From Coprinopsis marcescibilis (Eukaryota > Basidiomycota > Agaricomycetes > Agaricales > Psathyrellaceae), in assembly GCA_004369085.1 (NCBI GenBank), contig ML210229.1, positions 59,827-123,826 of the forward strand: a stretch of 64,000 bases of DNA. Reading direction: 5' to 3'. How positions within the stretch are numbered: the first letter of the stretch is position 1; every line of letters begins with the position of its first letter. The notes beneath the pieces are model-generated. The model had not been told where the DNA came from. It did no database searches and saw only the letters and a list, made by a program, of their open reading frames with translations. Both the position numbers and the translations under genes were made by a program. Shown one piece after another: positions 22,995 to 34,186 of the stretch.

Positions 22995-25195
22995 TGGGGA
23001 TACCCCACCACAGGGGTGGGGTGGGGTTTGGAGATAAGCCTGGACCAGATCAATGAAGCAGCGTTGGAGAGGGCGAGGTGTACCACCTGGTACCAGGAGA
23101 GGCACACGACGTGTGTGGCGGAGTTATAGGCCCTGGGTTTGCGATTGTTATCAAGGCAGAGAAAGCCGATCACGGCTGGCAGCTGGCCAGCATCGGGGAA
23201 CGAACTGCAAATCACTATGGGGCGCAAGGGGCACGACCACGGGTGGGCTGCATGTTTCATTATCTCTAAACCGACAACAATGGGACAATCATTTAACGAA
23301 CGTAGACTTTGTGGCCTAGGTCATCTACACTTCGTCTGATTCAATGTGTTCTGGTGATTGGGGGTTCCTTCGAGAGGACGATGTCCCGAAGCTTTTCTCG
23401 CCACGCAGGGACCCTCCCGCACTGTACCATATGTGAGTGATATATGGTCCCGGGTTCAGAGTGCGTCACTTACCATGCCTTGCATTTACCAGTCGTCCTT
23501 CATATAGGCCTTGTGGCACGCACGCCGACTATCCTTGGTTGCAGTACCTTGATCCTAATAAATGAATGGGGCCAGTTCGCTGAGAACGAACCCACAGATC
23601 AACAAACAATCACCAGTGATATGATGCCGATGCGACCTCTGATCGACTTACGCTCCTGCAGCAACGCGTAGCTCGGAACGCCATCTAGCTGCTAACTTCT
23701 CGCACACTCAGTCTCCAGGTTCGAGACGGACATGTTGCCAATCGTCCAGATTGAGGACATGGGGTTGAGATGCATCCATCGAGTACATCACACGCACCAA
23801 TGGAGGCCAAAGCATGCCTCTGTGATGGGTTTTCGACGAATGATCGATGCTGCGTCCGGTTTGCTGAATGGCGTTTTTGTTTCTCAGCTTGTTTCAGGAG
23901 TTGCAGCGAAATTGCTTTTTGCCACACACGCCAGACCATGCAGCGACGGCTCTATCTATCAAAACACGAGGCCGTCGCTACCTGGTATGCTGGAAGTTGA
24001 CTCATTCAGCTGGCGGGATCGGAGACCTGGAGCTCAACGTCCTGCGTTCCGGTTAATGAGTCTACAACTCCCATATGGGCTAAATAATATGAGATATGCG
24101 TGCATAGTTTCCTATGACGCAGCGCGACTTTTATCTCCCTTTCTCCCACTCGAGCAAAATATAGTCATCGTCGGGACCTTCCAGCGTGAAATTCCAGAAG
24201 CGAGTACAATTTAACTCTGGCCATTCGACTTTCCGCGGGTGTAGTGGCGACCCCCAAAGTCCGAACACAACGCTGATGGCAGATTTGTATCGGTTTCGAA
24301 AAGGCGCACTGCTTTCCGTTCTAACACTCAATACTCACCCACTGACAACTGGGGCTCAACCAACATACGTCGGTTTTTTTCAAAGCATAGCCTCAGCGAT
24401 TGATTGAGATGTCGATTTTCTTCGCCGACGTCGAACGGGTGATCTCTTTATGTAAGGAATCCGGTTGATCACACTCCATTCTCATCCGTTTTCTAGGTTA
24501 TCCTCGACGCTCAATGTGGGCGTTACGACTCGCGTTTAAGTTCGAGGTAAACTTCGCCGTTTCAGAACCGCGGACCATAAAGCAATATGAAGACGGCAAA
24601 TGACCGGGAAGCAACATGGATTCGAACTGCTCGGTCACGGCTGTTGGTCATTGGTGGAGATGCCACCTCGGAAGCCAGAGCTAACGCATTACCCTCCAGC
24701 TTCTCGAGCAATTTCCCGCCAACTGGAAGCATACGAATGTGATGGATTCTACCGCTGAGCCATTAAATTCATCAACGGGGCCCAGAAGAAAATTTCTCGC
24801 GACTGCACAAACACCAAGTCATGAAGAGTCACAAGTGGAGTTTCGATATCAATTTTCTTCTCATTGACCGTATGCCAACTTCCTGTTTTACAGGTCCATA
24901 CAGGCCGACGACATCATGACGGTGCTCCTTGTCGTACGTAGCTCGAAGCTTGGAGATTTTGGATCCGTGATAGAGTGAGTTGTAGTTGTCCGCCCTTGAC
25001 GGCCCAGCACCGCACTCCATCCGAACTCTTACTTCCCCCCTTCGATCTATTCGTGGCAGAACGATCGTTGATTGAAAGAATAAATTATTGTGCCTTGGCT
25101 ACATATGGGGGACACCCTTAAAAGCCAACTTCGCTGCCTGAATATCTGCTTTGACCGTTCTTCTTCTTCCTGACCATCTTTTGGGGCACGCCTCT
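22995..25195. other. 2.2-kb intergenic region with tRNA-like remnants
   Basis: No convincing protein gene. The minus strand of about 24610-24765 carries tRNA-like pieces: a D-arm-like TGGCTCAGCGGTAGAATCC, then a T-arm-like GTTCGAATCC, with a CGGGAA/TTCCCG outer pairing. The T stem does not pair well and the spacing is wrong, so this looks like a decayed tRNA or a tRNA-derived SINE fragment rather than a working tRNA. Around 22997-23035 there is a CCCCACC/GGTGGGG inverted repeat just after the upstream stop codon. Confidence 0.45.
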
Positions 25196-27247
25196 ATGCC
25201 CGACGCTGAAAAATGTGCACCACCCGTCATCCTCACCAACTTCTATTCCGCCCCCAATAGCCATGGCCTGTCCCAAAAGTCGGTAATCGAGACGGACTCG
25301 CTGGACACCCCCCTTTCTACCAAGGCCATGTCCTTCGCTTCCGTCACCGATTTGGAAGCGTCGACCACCAGCAGCCAAGTTAGCCATGATATCAGCAAAA
25401 GGGACCAGTGGAGAAGTTTCAGCTGTGTACTTGGCGCGTCCATTGCCCTTTTCTGTGCGTTTGGGCAGATGAATGCTTTCGGGACGTACCATTCCTGGTA
25501 TTCCCGACACCAGCTCAGCCATCTCTCCCCATCGAAAATCTCATGGATCGGGTCGCTCCAATTGTGGATATTTTTCTTCTCGGTGCGTCAGTTACGGAAT
25601 TGTGTTGCCTATATCTGGCGGTTTTCTGATATGTGGCGAAAAACCCAGGGTGGCTTCATCGGTCGCGTGTTCGATTCGTACGGCCCAAAGCTGCTAATGT
25701 TTGCCGGCAGTGGATTGTACGCCGTGAGCGTCGTGGCAACCAGCCTTTCAACTCAGTATTACGAATACATGCTCTCCCAAGGCTTGTTGTTTGGTCTCGC
25801 GACAGGACTCCTGCAAGTAGCTTCTCCCTATGAGTGTTCGATCTAAAATTAATGGGCGCTCTAATTTAATCTCCAGATTTTATCCGTCGCTAGCAAGCGT
25901 GTCTACCCATTTCACGACATACCGAGCTACTGCTCTGGGCATCGCGGCCGCAGGATCGAGCCTCGGTAAGCTGTCATGTGTCTTGCTATCAGCGCTTAGA
26001 TCCCCCGGACTGATAGCACTAAATTGCTAGGCGGTGTGCTATATCCAATTATCCTTCAACATTTGTTCCACCTGCTTGGATATGGTTGGGGAGTCCGTAT
26101 TACAGGACTGATTAGTACTCTCGGATGTCTGGTGGCAACGATTCTTGTCACGACCAAACTCCCTCCGCAAGAACAATCTGGACATTTTTTCCAATGGAAG
26201 AGCATCGTGGACATCCGATTCGCGTTTCTAATAGTCGGAAGCTGCTTTGTCGCGCTCGGTGAGTTTGTATTGCAGCCCACGCTGACGTGGTTTCCCTCAT
26301 TGTGAATATGAAACTGTAAACATTGACTCACCACCTTGCATTTTAGGCCTATTCACGCCCTTCTTCTACATCGTGGAATTCGCTCGACATTTGTCCATTC
26401 CAGACCGCATGGCACTATACATCCTCGCCGTCATGAACGCAGGCGGAGTGCTTGGCCGCATCGCCCCAGCCTACCTGTCCGACCGCGTCGGAAGGTTCAA
26501 TCTCCTTTTCCCTTCTGCATTTTTCTCCGGGCTCGCTTGTCTCGTGGGATGGTTCTTTGCCAGGAGCATAGCCGTTCTAATGGTCTTTTCGGCCATTTAT
26601 GGCTTCTTTTCTGGCGCGTTCGTGTCTTTGATTACACCCTGTGTAGCCCAGATTTCGGACCTCAGCGAGATCGGTACTCGCATTGGTATTCTCTACACAG
26701 TCATCTCTTTTCCGTGAGTGTCGTTCTTTTCAACATTTTCAGCATCTCTGTATGATGTACACGGGTAACTGGCACTCTCGCTATTCATTCAGCCTGTCAT
26801 GGAGGTTAAAAATCTTCGTGTTCCGTTGCTCGTGGCTTTATTCCGTCTCCGACGACTTTATGATTGCCTGACTGTTCAAATGCAGAACAAGAGCATCGGG
26901 GGCATTTGTTCATCCTTGACACATCCACTGTCACAAAATTCAATTCTTCAGTGACACAGGGGGACACCGAGGAATGAATCCATGCATTCAATATTCATTT
27001 GCCTTGTTCCAACTTCTCCACCCCTTCTTTCGGTTATTCCTATTGACCGAAAGCCGTCAACTTACTGATGCTGCGGATGTGTTACAGGTCGTTAATTGGC
27101 GGACCCACCGCTGGTGTCCTTCTTGGACTGGAGCACGGCTCCTACACTGGCATGATTGCGTTCTCCGGAAGTACCGTCATGCTCGGGTCCTTGTTCATCC
27201 TCCTGTCGAAACTAGCTATAGACCGTCGAGTTCTAGCTCGTGTCTAG
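25196..27247 (+). CDS. MFS transporter, monocarboxylate-porter (MCT/Mch) type
   Basis: Membrane permease with 12 predicted helices and a Ser/Thr-rich cytoplasmic N-terminus. Proposed exons 25196-25582, 25649-25833, 25877-25965, 26031-26258, 26347-26713 and 27088-27247; 471 residues. Diagnostic blocks: FGQMNAFGTYHSWY, SWIGSLQLWIFFFSGGFIGR, FYPSLASVSTHFTTYRATAL, GIAAAGSSLGGVLYP and, in the second half, NAGGVLGRIAPAYLSDRVGR. Two oddities. The obvious donor at 25817 (GTAGCT) gives a frameshift with acceptor 25876. Using 25834 keeps the frame but inserts VASPYE and leaves a 43-nt intron. The last intron (26714-27087) is 374 nt, far longer than others here. Substrate may be a monocarboxylate or riboflavin, by family only. 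Confidence 0.85.
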
Positions 27248-27767
27248 AAGCAAGTTGGGCAATCCATTCGTCAGTACCTCTGTGATTCACTCATTGTTCG
27301 CCTTCGTGCAAGCCCCTCATCTTCACTTCTTGCTTGTTCTTCCCCTATCACACCGTTATCTGATCTCGTCCCCCGCTGCAATTTTCCTTATTATCCGCTA
27401 TCGTTCTCATTTACATATTTTGGACACTATCATGCACGCTTATCACCCCGACACAGTTCACGACCCCACCACGATGTTTATCATACCAATTTATCCACTC
27501 CATATCCACATCCACTGTTGCACAACCACATCTTAACTTTATACCCTGTATTATATTGTATTTGTAGCGATCCCAGCTCAAAAGACACTAGTGATCTAGG
27601 AAGGTTTATAGAAAGGGTGGTTAAAATGGCCATAAAAATGTGCTGCATGAATTAAGATATAAAATATGGTTCTGGGAAAGCGAGGGTGGGGAATCGATAT
27701 AGGAAAAAAAGAGACCGTGGTTGAGAGAGAGTCCATCGATGTCAGGTACTGAGGATGTCTGCCAGAA
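27248..27767. other. convergent intergenic region
   Basis: 3' flanks of the transporter and the EB1 gene. Pyrimidine-rich plus strand near 27290-27500. No gene seen. Confidence 0.6.
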
Positions 27768-28807
27768 CTAGAACGTTTCTTCTTCATCCAACTGACCTGT
27801 GGGGTCAGGAACCTCAAACCCGTCCTGCGAAGAGAAGAGTCGTCGGAATGTAGCCGAGCAAGGGATACGGACTGATCATACCTCGGTGGAGTAGAGGATC
27901 TTCTGGATCGCGCTGAAGACATCATAGACCGGGTTTGTCTCCTTAGGAAGATCCAGTTGTTCCTGAACGAGGATTTCGATTTCGCGGAGCTGAAAAGCAG
28001 TAAAAATGCCGGTCAATTGGTGTAGCAAGAAAAAAGCAGGAGCAAGACGTGACACACACCTTTTCAAAGTAGAAATCACGCTCCTTCTCCAAACCTTCGA
28101 GCTGGCCAGTCAGTTCTCCGACCTGAGCCTGTAGTTGCTGTACAGCTTCGTTGGGTTGGGCAGATCCAGATCGGAAGCCACCCAGGGGCGTCCTTCCGCC
28201 AGCTCTGCCAACCGCGGCAGTACTGCGCGACGTCGGGACAGGCGCGATGGTCGCAGGAGCATCCAGTGCTGCGCCTTTTCGTCGTGCAACGGCATCATAT
28301 CCTTGACCACCGTAGTTGGCATCCCAGAAACGCTTTATCCACTGCATAAATTCGAGGTTGTCCCTACGCTTCCGGTTAAAATAGCCCCAGTGGGTTAAAT
28401 CGGACAGCGCACGTACTGCATTTTGCATTTCACCAATCTTTCGACAGGAATAGGCTAGCAAATCGTTTGTTGATTGGTAAGGGCGGTATCGTCAAGGATT
28501 ATAATGATACAAACCTTGTCGATCTTGTGTGATTTGAAAAAGGTTTGAAGGACCTTGTAATTGACAAGGTATTCATACTCTTGCTTTGCGTTCATCTTGA
28601 CTCTGTTCATCGGAACATCCCCTACAGATATGAAAGCCCAGATACGAGTCAGCTATTAGATCCAAGCAAAATAACGCGACACGCACCGTAGATGGAGTCC
28701 ATGATCTGGCAATACGCGCCACCGCTGCCACATTGTTCGATCTTCGTGTAGTTAATCTGCAGGAGCTCGTTCACCCATGCCAGGAGGTCAGTTCTTGAAG
28801 CTGTCAT
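27768..28807 (-). CDS. BIM1: EB1/Bim1 microtubule plus-end tracking protein
   Basis: Binds growing microtubule plus ends and recruits partners. Six exons: 28807-28687, 28621-28515, 28454-28417, 28363-28060, 27989-27882 and 27824-27768; 244 residues. The calponin-homology domain begins with MTASRTDLLAWVNELLQINY and runs through GDVPMNRVKMNAKQEYEYLV and SHKIDKPIPVERLVKCKMQ to FMQWIKRFWDANY. The 38-nt third exon is needed to recover the IPVERLVKCKMQ segment. A Ser/Ala/Gly linker precedes the coiled-coil/EB1 domain (QLEGLEKERDFYFEKLREIE, VQEQLDLPKETNPVYDVFSA IQKILY). The tail ends DEEETF, an acidic end with a terminal aromatic, comparable to the EEY/F CAP-Gly-binding end of animal EB1. Identity secure. 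Confidence 0.96.
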
Positions 28808-29273
28808 AGTCGTCGGTAGTGCCCAAGCGCAAGAACTGTCGTGGTCGAGGAAATGGTCGTGGTGGTTGTGGACAACGATGCTGGAGCTAGCAGCCAGAAA
28901 TAATTATCTACCTGGCCCCTAAATTAGGGTTAGCTCAGTTAATATAACCCTCGTGCGAGTGGCCACAACAGCATTCCAGGTTGTTCTTGCGCGTCTACCA
29001 CATTTTCTGAAAGGGTATTCGCGGTATGTTATCGTTATAGAGAGTGTATCTCTCCTTCTGAAGCAAGGTTTAGGCCATATATTTCCCAGTTTCCACTCAA
29101 AGCCTCCAACAGCTTTCGCGTTCGCGTCGGCCACAAATTGCCAGAACTTACGGCTTTTATTGCGGTACGTTGCCGTTATATAAAAACTGTAGCAGTATCT
29201 AAAGCCGTACTAGGCCACCGCGCAATTCATGTGCGCCAATAGTTCCCACTTGCCGACATCATAGAACTCTAGA
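28808..29273. promoter_or_regulatory. divergent promoter interval
   Basis: Separates EB1 (minus) from the F-box-like gene (plus). Two segments share a CGGTATGTTATCGTTATAGA-like / CGGTACGTTGCCGTTATATA-like motif (about 29020-29039 and 29162-29181), a degenerate direct repeat. No gene seen. Confidence 0.4.
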
Positions 29274-30384
29274 ATGCCCGGGGCGTCCTTTTCTCAAGAA
29301 CTCTTGGGTAGAATCGTACAGTTCGTGGAACCAAAGCGGATATATCTGCTGCATCTATGTCTGGTGTCCAAGGCATTCCAGAGAGAGGCAGAGGCACGCT
29401 TGTACTCGTACATGGCCTTTGTCGACCCCCGTCGCGCCCAGCTGGCATGCAGAACCATCGTAGAATCTGACAGACTGGCTAGTCTTGTCAAACAGTTCTG
29501 GTTCACCCAGGAACACAACCTCCGGCAAGGCCACACACGTCTGCCACGGTCCTTCTGGGCCCTCATCCGCCAAGCTCTCGTTCAAATGCGCAACCTCGAG
29601 ATCCTCTCCCTCCAAGACTACATGTGCGAGAACTCGTGGATATTCGATGCCCCAGACATCAAGTTTCAACTCATAGAAGCCAGGCTACGCTCTTCCTGGG
29701 ACAGCAATACCGTGCGGTTTTTGAACACACAGCAAAAGCTCAGATGGCTGCAATTCGTCGATCCACGGGAGACGCTCGGAGCAGGGTCGCTGGGACGCGA
29801 TAAAGGACTTGTACTTCCTAACCTGGCCATCTTCGAAGGGAACTCGAGCGTCGGAAACAACTTTTTGGCAACCTCCCCTCTCACCCACATGCAAATTGCG
29901 GCCGACGCCCACACCGGGGCGAACCTCAGGCACCTCCCAAAAACCATCATATCACTCAACATCCTCGAGCTCCCAGAAAGCTCGGTCGTGACCGTGGTGG
30001 ACACCGTCAGCCAGACATGCCCTGCCATTCGTCACTTGGGCCAGCTAGCACTCCCCGTCCTACACGTACGTCACTCGCACTGCGCGATCACAACTGATAC
30101 TGATCTATCTACAGCGAGAAGGCTTACTCTACTGCCTAACACGCCTCAAATACCTCCGCTCCGTGGAAGTCGACATCACCCACTGGTCCCCGATCCCAAT
30201 CCCCAATGCCCAACGCTCGCTGGCGGCCGAACTCAAGACCTTTGCGCCCAGTCTCCGCACTGTCGTATTCTGGGTCAAGCACAACCGGTTCCGATGGATC
30301 CACAACCCTCAGACCCAGTTCTGGTCATACAAACTGGAGAACAATCAACACCGGATGGGTGGCCACCTGTGGTTGCAAATGTAA
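29274..30384 (+). CDS. F-box-like / leucine-rich fungal protein
   Basis: Two exons, 29274-30065 and 30115-30384, give 353 residues. The N-terminal segment FSQELLGRIVQFVEPKRIYL then LCLVSKAFQREAEARLYSYM matches the basidiomycete F-box-like pattern (two helices, conserved Leu, CLVSKxF, then LY). Irregular Leu-rich repeats fill the rest. Such proteins are expected to act as substrate adaptors of SCF ubiquitin ligases, though Skp1 binding is unproven here. The exon 2 start REGLLYCLTRLKYLRSVEVD and its intron position mirror the gene at 62343-63561, so both belong to one expanded family. Confidence 0.82.
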
Positions 30385-30491
30385 CGTCTCTTCTTGGACT
30401 TTAACCTCTGTACTGGTACCGTCGCGGACTTTTTGTGTACATAAAATAGCTAATAGCTACTCTTGCATCTCGTAAGGTGAGATACCGGTTT

Positions 30492-32326
30492 CTACGCGTT
30501 ACCTGGCCGGCTTTCAAGAGTTCTAGTCCCGGCCCGGTCCCCAGCCTCTGTACTAGAAGCTTGAGCAACCGGCCTTCTCCACGCCAACCCGCCTTCGTAC
30601 CCAAACCACATGTACTGCCTACAGTGCGGACCACGAAGCAGCAGAACCAGAAGCTGCACACCCATGAACCCGAGGTTCATCGCTGCATTTGCCCGCCATC
30701 CATACTCCACAAACACCTTGGTGCCCACCGAGGTGCCCATAACCTGACCAAGGAAGAACTGCAAAACGGCATCATCAGGCAGCTGCTGCTAATGACATCG
30801 CAGGAATCACTCACGACGAGGATGAACACCGCGTTCATACGTGAGCGAGCTTCCGGCGAGATGCTAAGGAGGTGTTAGAACCATCACTGCGGACTCAAGA
30901 ACCAGAGGGCACGCACGAGAAGATGGCCATGCTTAGCGATACCTGGAGGCTCTGGCGTGAAACATCGAAGCCAAAGGCCGTAACCACAACAGCCGCGATG
31001 TGGATCCCCGCAGCTCCCGTCTGGACGGCAAAGAACACGAGTCCAATAACGATGCTGAACAGCGTTGCGTACCAGTTTTCGAACCGGTCGACCGCACGGC
31101 CAAAGAGGGGCGCAATTGCCACCCCTGCCATGCCTATCAGACCAAAAAGTCCAATGACCAGCCTAAAAAGGGAACAGCGACATGAGACGGTGACGATTCA
31201 GAATCGAATGAAAGACTCACGTCGAGTACTCGTATGGCGGACCTCCGAGCAAGAAGGTCAATGTAACCCAAAAATTGCTAAAGCATGCGCTCGAAGCAAA
31301 ATTGATGATGCAAGCCTGCACCAGCAACGGTTCCGTGACACTAAACTTGGCCATCGACCAGAGAATCTGCCAATAGTTCAGGTGATCATTCTTGGAAGGG
31401 TAGTCCGGGAGGACGAGGTAACTTCCAAAAAGCACAAAAGTTTGGGCCCCAATCGCAACGTAGTAGACGACGCGCCAGGACGCAAATTCGGCAATTACGC
31501 CTGCGAGAAGCCGGGCGGTGAGGATACCGAAGAGCAGCCCTGCGAAGATGACGGCAATCGCTGAACCGCGTTTTTCTTCAGGCGCAAGGTCGGCTGCAAA
31601 GGGGAGAAGGATTTGGGGCGTGACTGAAAGAAGGCCAACGAGGAAGGTAACAGCTTCGAAGACCGCGAGGTTGGATGTAATGGCAAGGCCAATTGTAAGG
31701 GTTGTGGATGCGGTGACGAGGAGGAGAACTAGCTGCCGACGGCGTACGAGGTCGCCTAATGGTGTAATAAATAACAGTCCGACTGCATATCTGGAGGGCA
31801 GTGAGTACGGCAAATACTACGCGATCAGAGAAAATGTTTACCCTGCTTGTACAAGCGCTGGAATCCTGGGATTTGATTCAACTCAATTCGACTCATTCAT
31901 GCATTCCAAACATATGAAGCGTACCTGGACACATCTGCGTAGCTTGCGTCAAAGGATTCAGAAAGCTGGACTGCGGGTTGATATCAATACTCTGGCACTC
32001 GTCCCAGTTCAACAAAATGCAGCATACTCAACAGAGGTAGACAATAGTACAAGTTCGCAGCCGCTGTTTAAAAGATTAATTCGTCGCGAACGGCATGAAC
32101 AGCGTAACTGAAACTCACTGAACATGCTCCCCATCCCGAACGCTATGTTCATCCATATCCCAAAATGTGCTGGCTTGTCTAGATTGTACTGCACATTCTC
32201 TGGTACAACCAGAAACCCAAAATCCTTGCGATAACTCCCAGCGTGTCCCTTCTCCTGAATCCTGGGTGATGCGTCCTGTGTGACCGTTGCTAAATCTTTC
32301 TCTCCGTCTGAGTCCGCCTGCACCAT
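30492..32326 (-). CDS. MFS transporter, 12 TM
   Basis: Putative small-molecule exporter. Eight exons: 32326-32119, 32063-32028, 31970-31925, 31865-31842, 31790-31221, 31162-30917, 30863-30815 and 30758-30492; 481 residues. Key blocks: TAANLYYCLPLLIQLSESF, SRIPALVQAGYAVGLLFITP, the GDLVRRR loop 2-3 motif, VGLLSVTPQILLPFAADLAP, GLFGLIGMAGVAIAPLFGRA and the late SPEARSRMNAVF. The TAANLYYCQPLL..ARVPTLVQAGYA pattern is shared with fungal and bacterial MFS proteins of the YnfM/bacillibactin-like group (memory). Exon 4 is a 24-nt micro-exon. The first ATG is 32326; the in-frame codon further upstream is TTG. The C-terminal about 25 residues are polar and lack family similarity. Confidence 0.88.
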
Positions 32327-33328
32327 CGTCTCGACTGCAGACCACAATCAAAAGGGAAAATGGCTCCTTCAAAGGGAATGAGATTGAGACTGAGCATGAT
32401 CCCTTTTAAGATATCAGTTCGTCTTACTCATTACTCATGGAACCATTGGCAATGACACGATTTGTGATCTTCTCGGATGCTTTCCGAATACGTTAGGAAG
32501 GTCGGTCTTCTACCTATCGTATTCTTCTCTCCTCTTTGCCGTCGTGCCGTACCCCACAGGTTGGTTCTTGGTAAGACCATCCTAATTATCGAGTCATTCG
32601 CGTCCGGGACGATTCATTTAGCCTCAAGAGTCAACGCTATCTTGGCCAGCGTGCGGCGAGCTCCAAAGCCTAACGATTAGCGGTAACCGGGGTATGCTGA
32701 GGCACTGTGGAAATTATCAGTTCGAGTCACGAAGTCTACGAGACAGTCGGAGATTCGAGGTTGAAGTTGGACGGAGATCAACAAGTCACTATCACGCTAC
32801 TTGTGAGCCGAAACTCACACCGGAGCTCTAAATTTGTCCTGCTCTGACTTTGAATAGTAACCAAAGAAATGCCGAGCAGGGCCTACGGTCCCTGAACCTC
32901 CATCTTTTTAGTAAGGTGGGATGCGGGGAAACTTCACACATACTCTACTATGTTGCTAAAGAAAAGAATCTTAGCCAGACCAGAAGGTAGAGCAACGCGC
33001 CACTCGAGTATTTCAGATGGGCAGGTGAGTCTCATCTTCGCCTTTCAGTTCGAGGAAAATGATCACTTATAGCCGGAGAGTACTTCAGCTATTTTTCACT
33101 GTCTATTATACAGAAAACTGACGAATAAGATAGATTCAAACGCCACGAGTACCGCCTCGGCGCCAATCAGACTTGTCGCCCCACAAAGTTGTGAGGCGTT
33201 CGTTGACGAAGGTGCCAGCGGCAATACCACAGAGCATCAAAGTGGATTATATTATATACTCAGCTCAAGGCAATCGCTATGTCCGTATAGGATATACAAC
33301 GTGCATAACGTGATAGACGAAAGCTTCT
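32327..33328. other. intergenic region, no gene seen
   Basis: About 1 kb between two minus-strand genes. No ORF with recognisable content, no clear repeat. Confidence 0.55.
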
Positions 33329-34186
33329 TTAACAAGGATGCACGATCGTACTGGAGGCCGTCCGGAACAATGTGACTTCTCTCGCCCGCCTGGCCGTTAA
33401 CCCAGGGAGAACCTGTCCACCAGCCCTATTCCACTTCGGCAGCTCCTCTGCAGCCACAGTATTCGGCGCTTCCCCGGCGTTCAGTCTCCTGATCAGCGTA
33501 GACGACCCCGTGTTCGTGCACCCAACATTGAACGCCCAAGAAACCAAGGCGCCAAACTGATTTGAATTGAGCCTAACAGAGTCGTTGATATCTCGCGCAA
33601 TGCAAGTTTGGTATGTGCGCAGGTCGGAGATGAGGAGCGAGTGTGCCGTGGACGTGGTCAGGGGGAATGAATACGGAACTTCGGCGCACCCAGTCGTCTG
33701 GCAGAGGTGGCCGTACCCTACGGTGGGTAAGCCAATGGGATCGGGAGCTGGTCGAGGTACAAAGCCTTCGGAAGATTTGATGTGGTCAATTGTGGCCGTA
33801 TTCAGTGCTGGAACACAAGCGCTCGAGCTGGGCAAGCAGCACCTAAAGGTGCTGGGACCCGGGCATAGGCCTATCCCCAACGCAGTCAGCGAGAACGTCT
33901 GGATAGAAGTTAGAATTGGCCACGCACCTGTCAGGGTATTTCCGCTTGCACAGCTGCTCGTGAATCGACAGACACCGTTAGTACTGCAGGTCTTTGAGCA
34001 GCACTGAACATTGGTGGGATCGTTTGGGCAGAATCCTGCTCGTGAGGTACCGCCACCAGATGAGCAAACCGTCGTCGTTAGACAGACGCCGGGGGTTCCA
34101 TTTGCGCTGCAAGGATCGTTGATCGCTGCATGAGATAACCCAGCGAAGGCCAATGCCAAAAGAGAGGCAAACGTGAGCTTCTGCAT
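33329..34186 (-). CDS. secreted GH24 (phage-type) lysozyme with Cys-rich N-terminal module
   Basis: Predicted muramidase cutting bacterial peptidoglycan outside the cell. Exons 34186-33928 and 33870-33329, 266 residues. Signal peptide MQKLTFASLLALAFAGLSHA. A Cys-rich region of about 100 residues (DPCSANGTPGVC, GFCPNDPTNVQCC, TCSTNGVCRFTSSC, GLCPGPSTFRCC) follows. Then comes the lysozyme domain with the GH24 catalytic set: Glu in SSEGFVPRPAPDPIGLP, Asp of DPIG, and Thr in PTVGYGH. Then NSNQFGALVSWAFNVGC and LPKWNRAGGQVLPGL. The 57-nt intron (33927-33871) has no stop and keeps frame if retained. GH24 is typical of bacteriophages and bacteria, so an ancient transfer into fungi is plausible. A broken paralogue lies at 40156-41014. 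Confidence 0.92.
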   Translation of the reverse strand: MQKLTFASLLALAFAGLSHAAINDPCSANGTPGVCLTTTVCSSGGGTSRAGFCPNDPTNVQCCSKTCSTNGVCRFTSSCASGNTLTGAWPILTSIQTFSLTALGIGLCPGPSTFRCCLPSSSACVPALNTATIDHIKSSEGFVPRPAPDPIGLPTVGYGHLCQTTGCAEVPYSFPLTTSTAHSLLISDLRTYQTCIARDINDSVRLNSNQFGALVSWAFNVGCTNTGSSTLIRRLNAGEAPNTVAAEELPKWNRAGGQVLPGLTARRAREVTLFRTASSTIVHPC

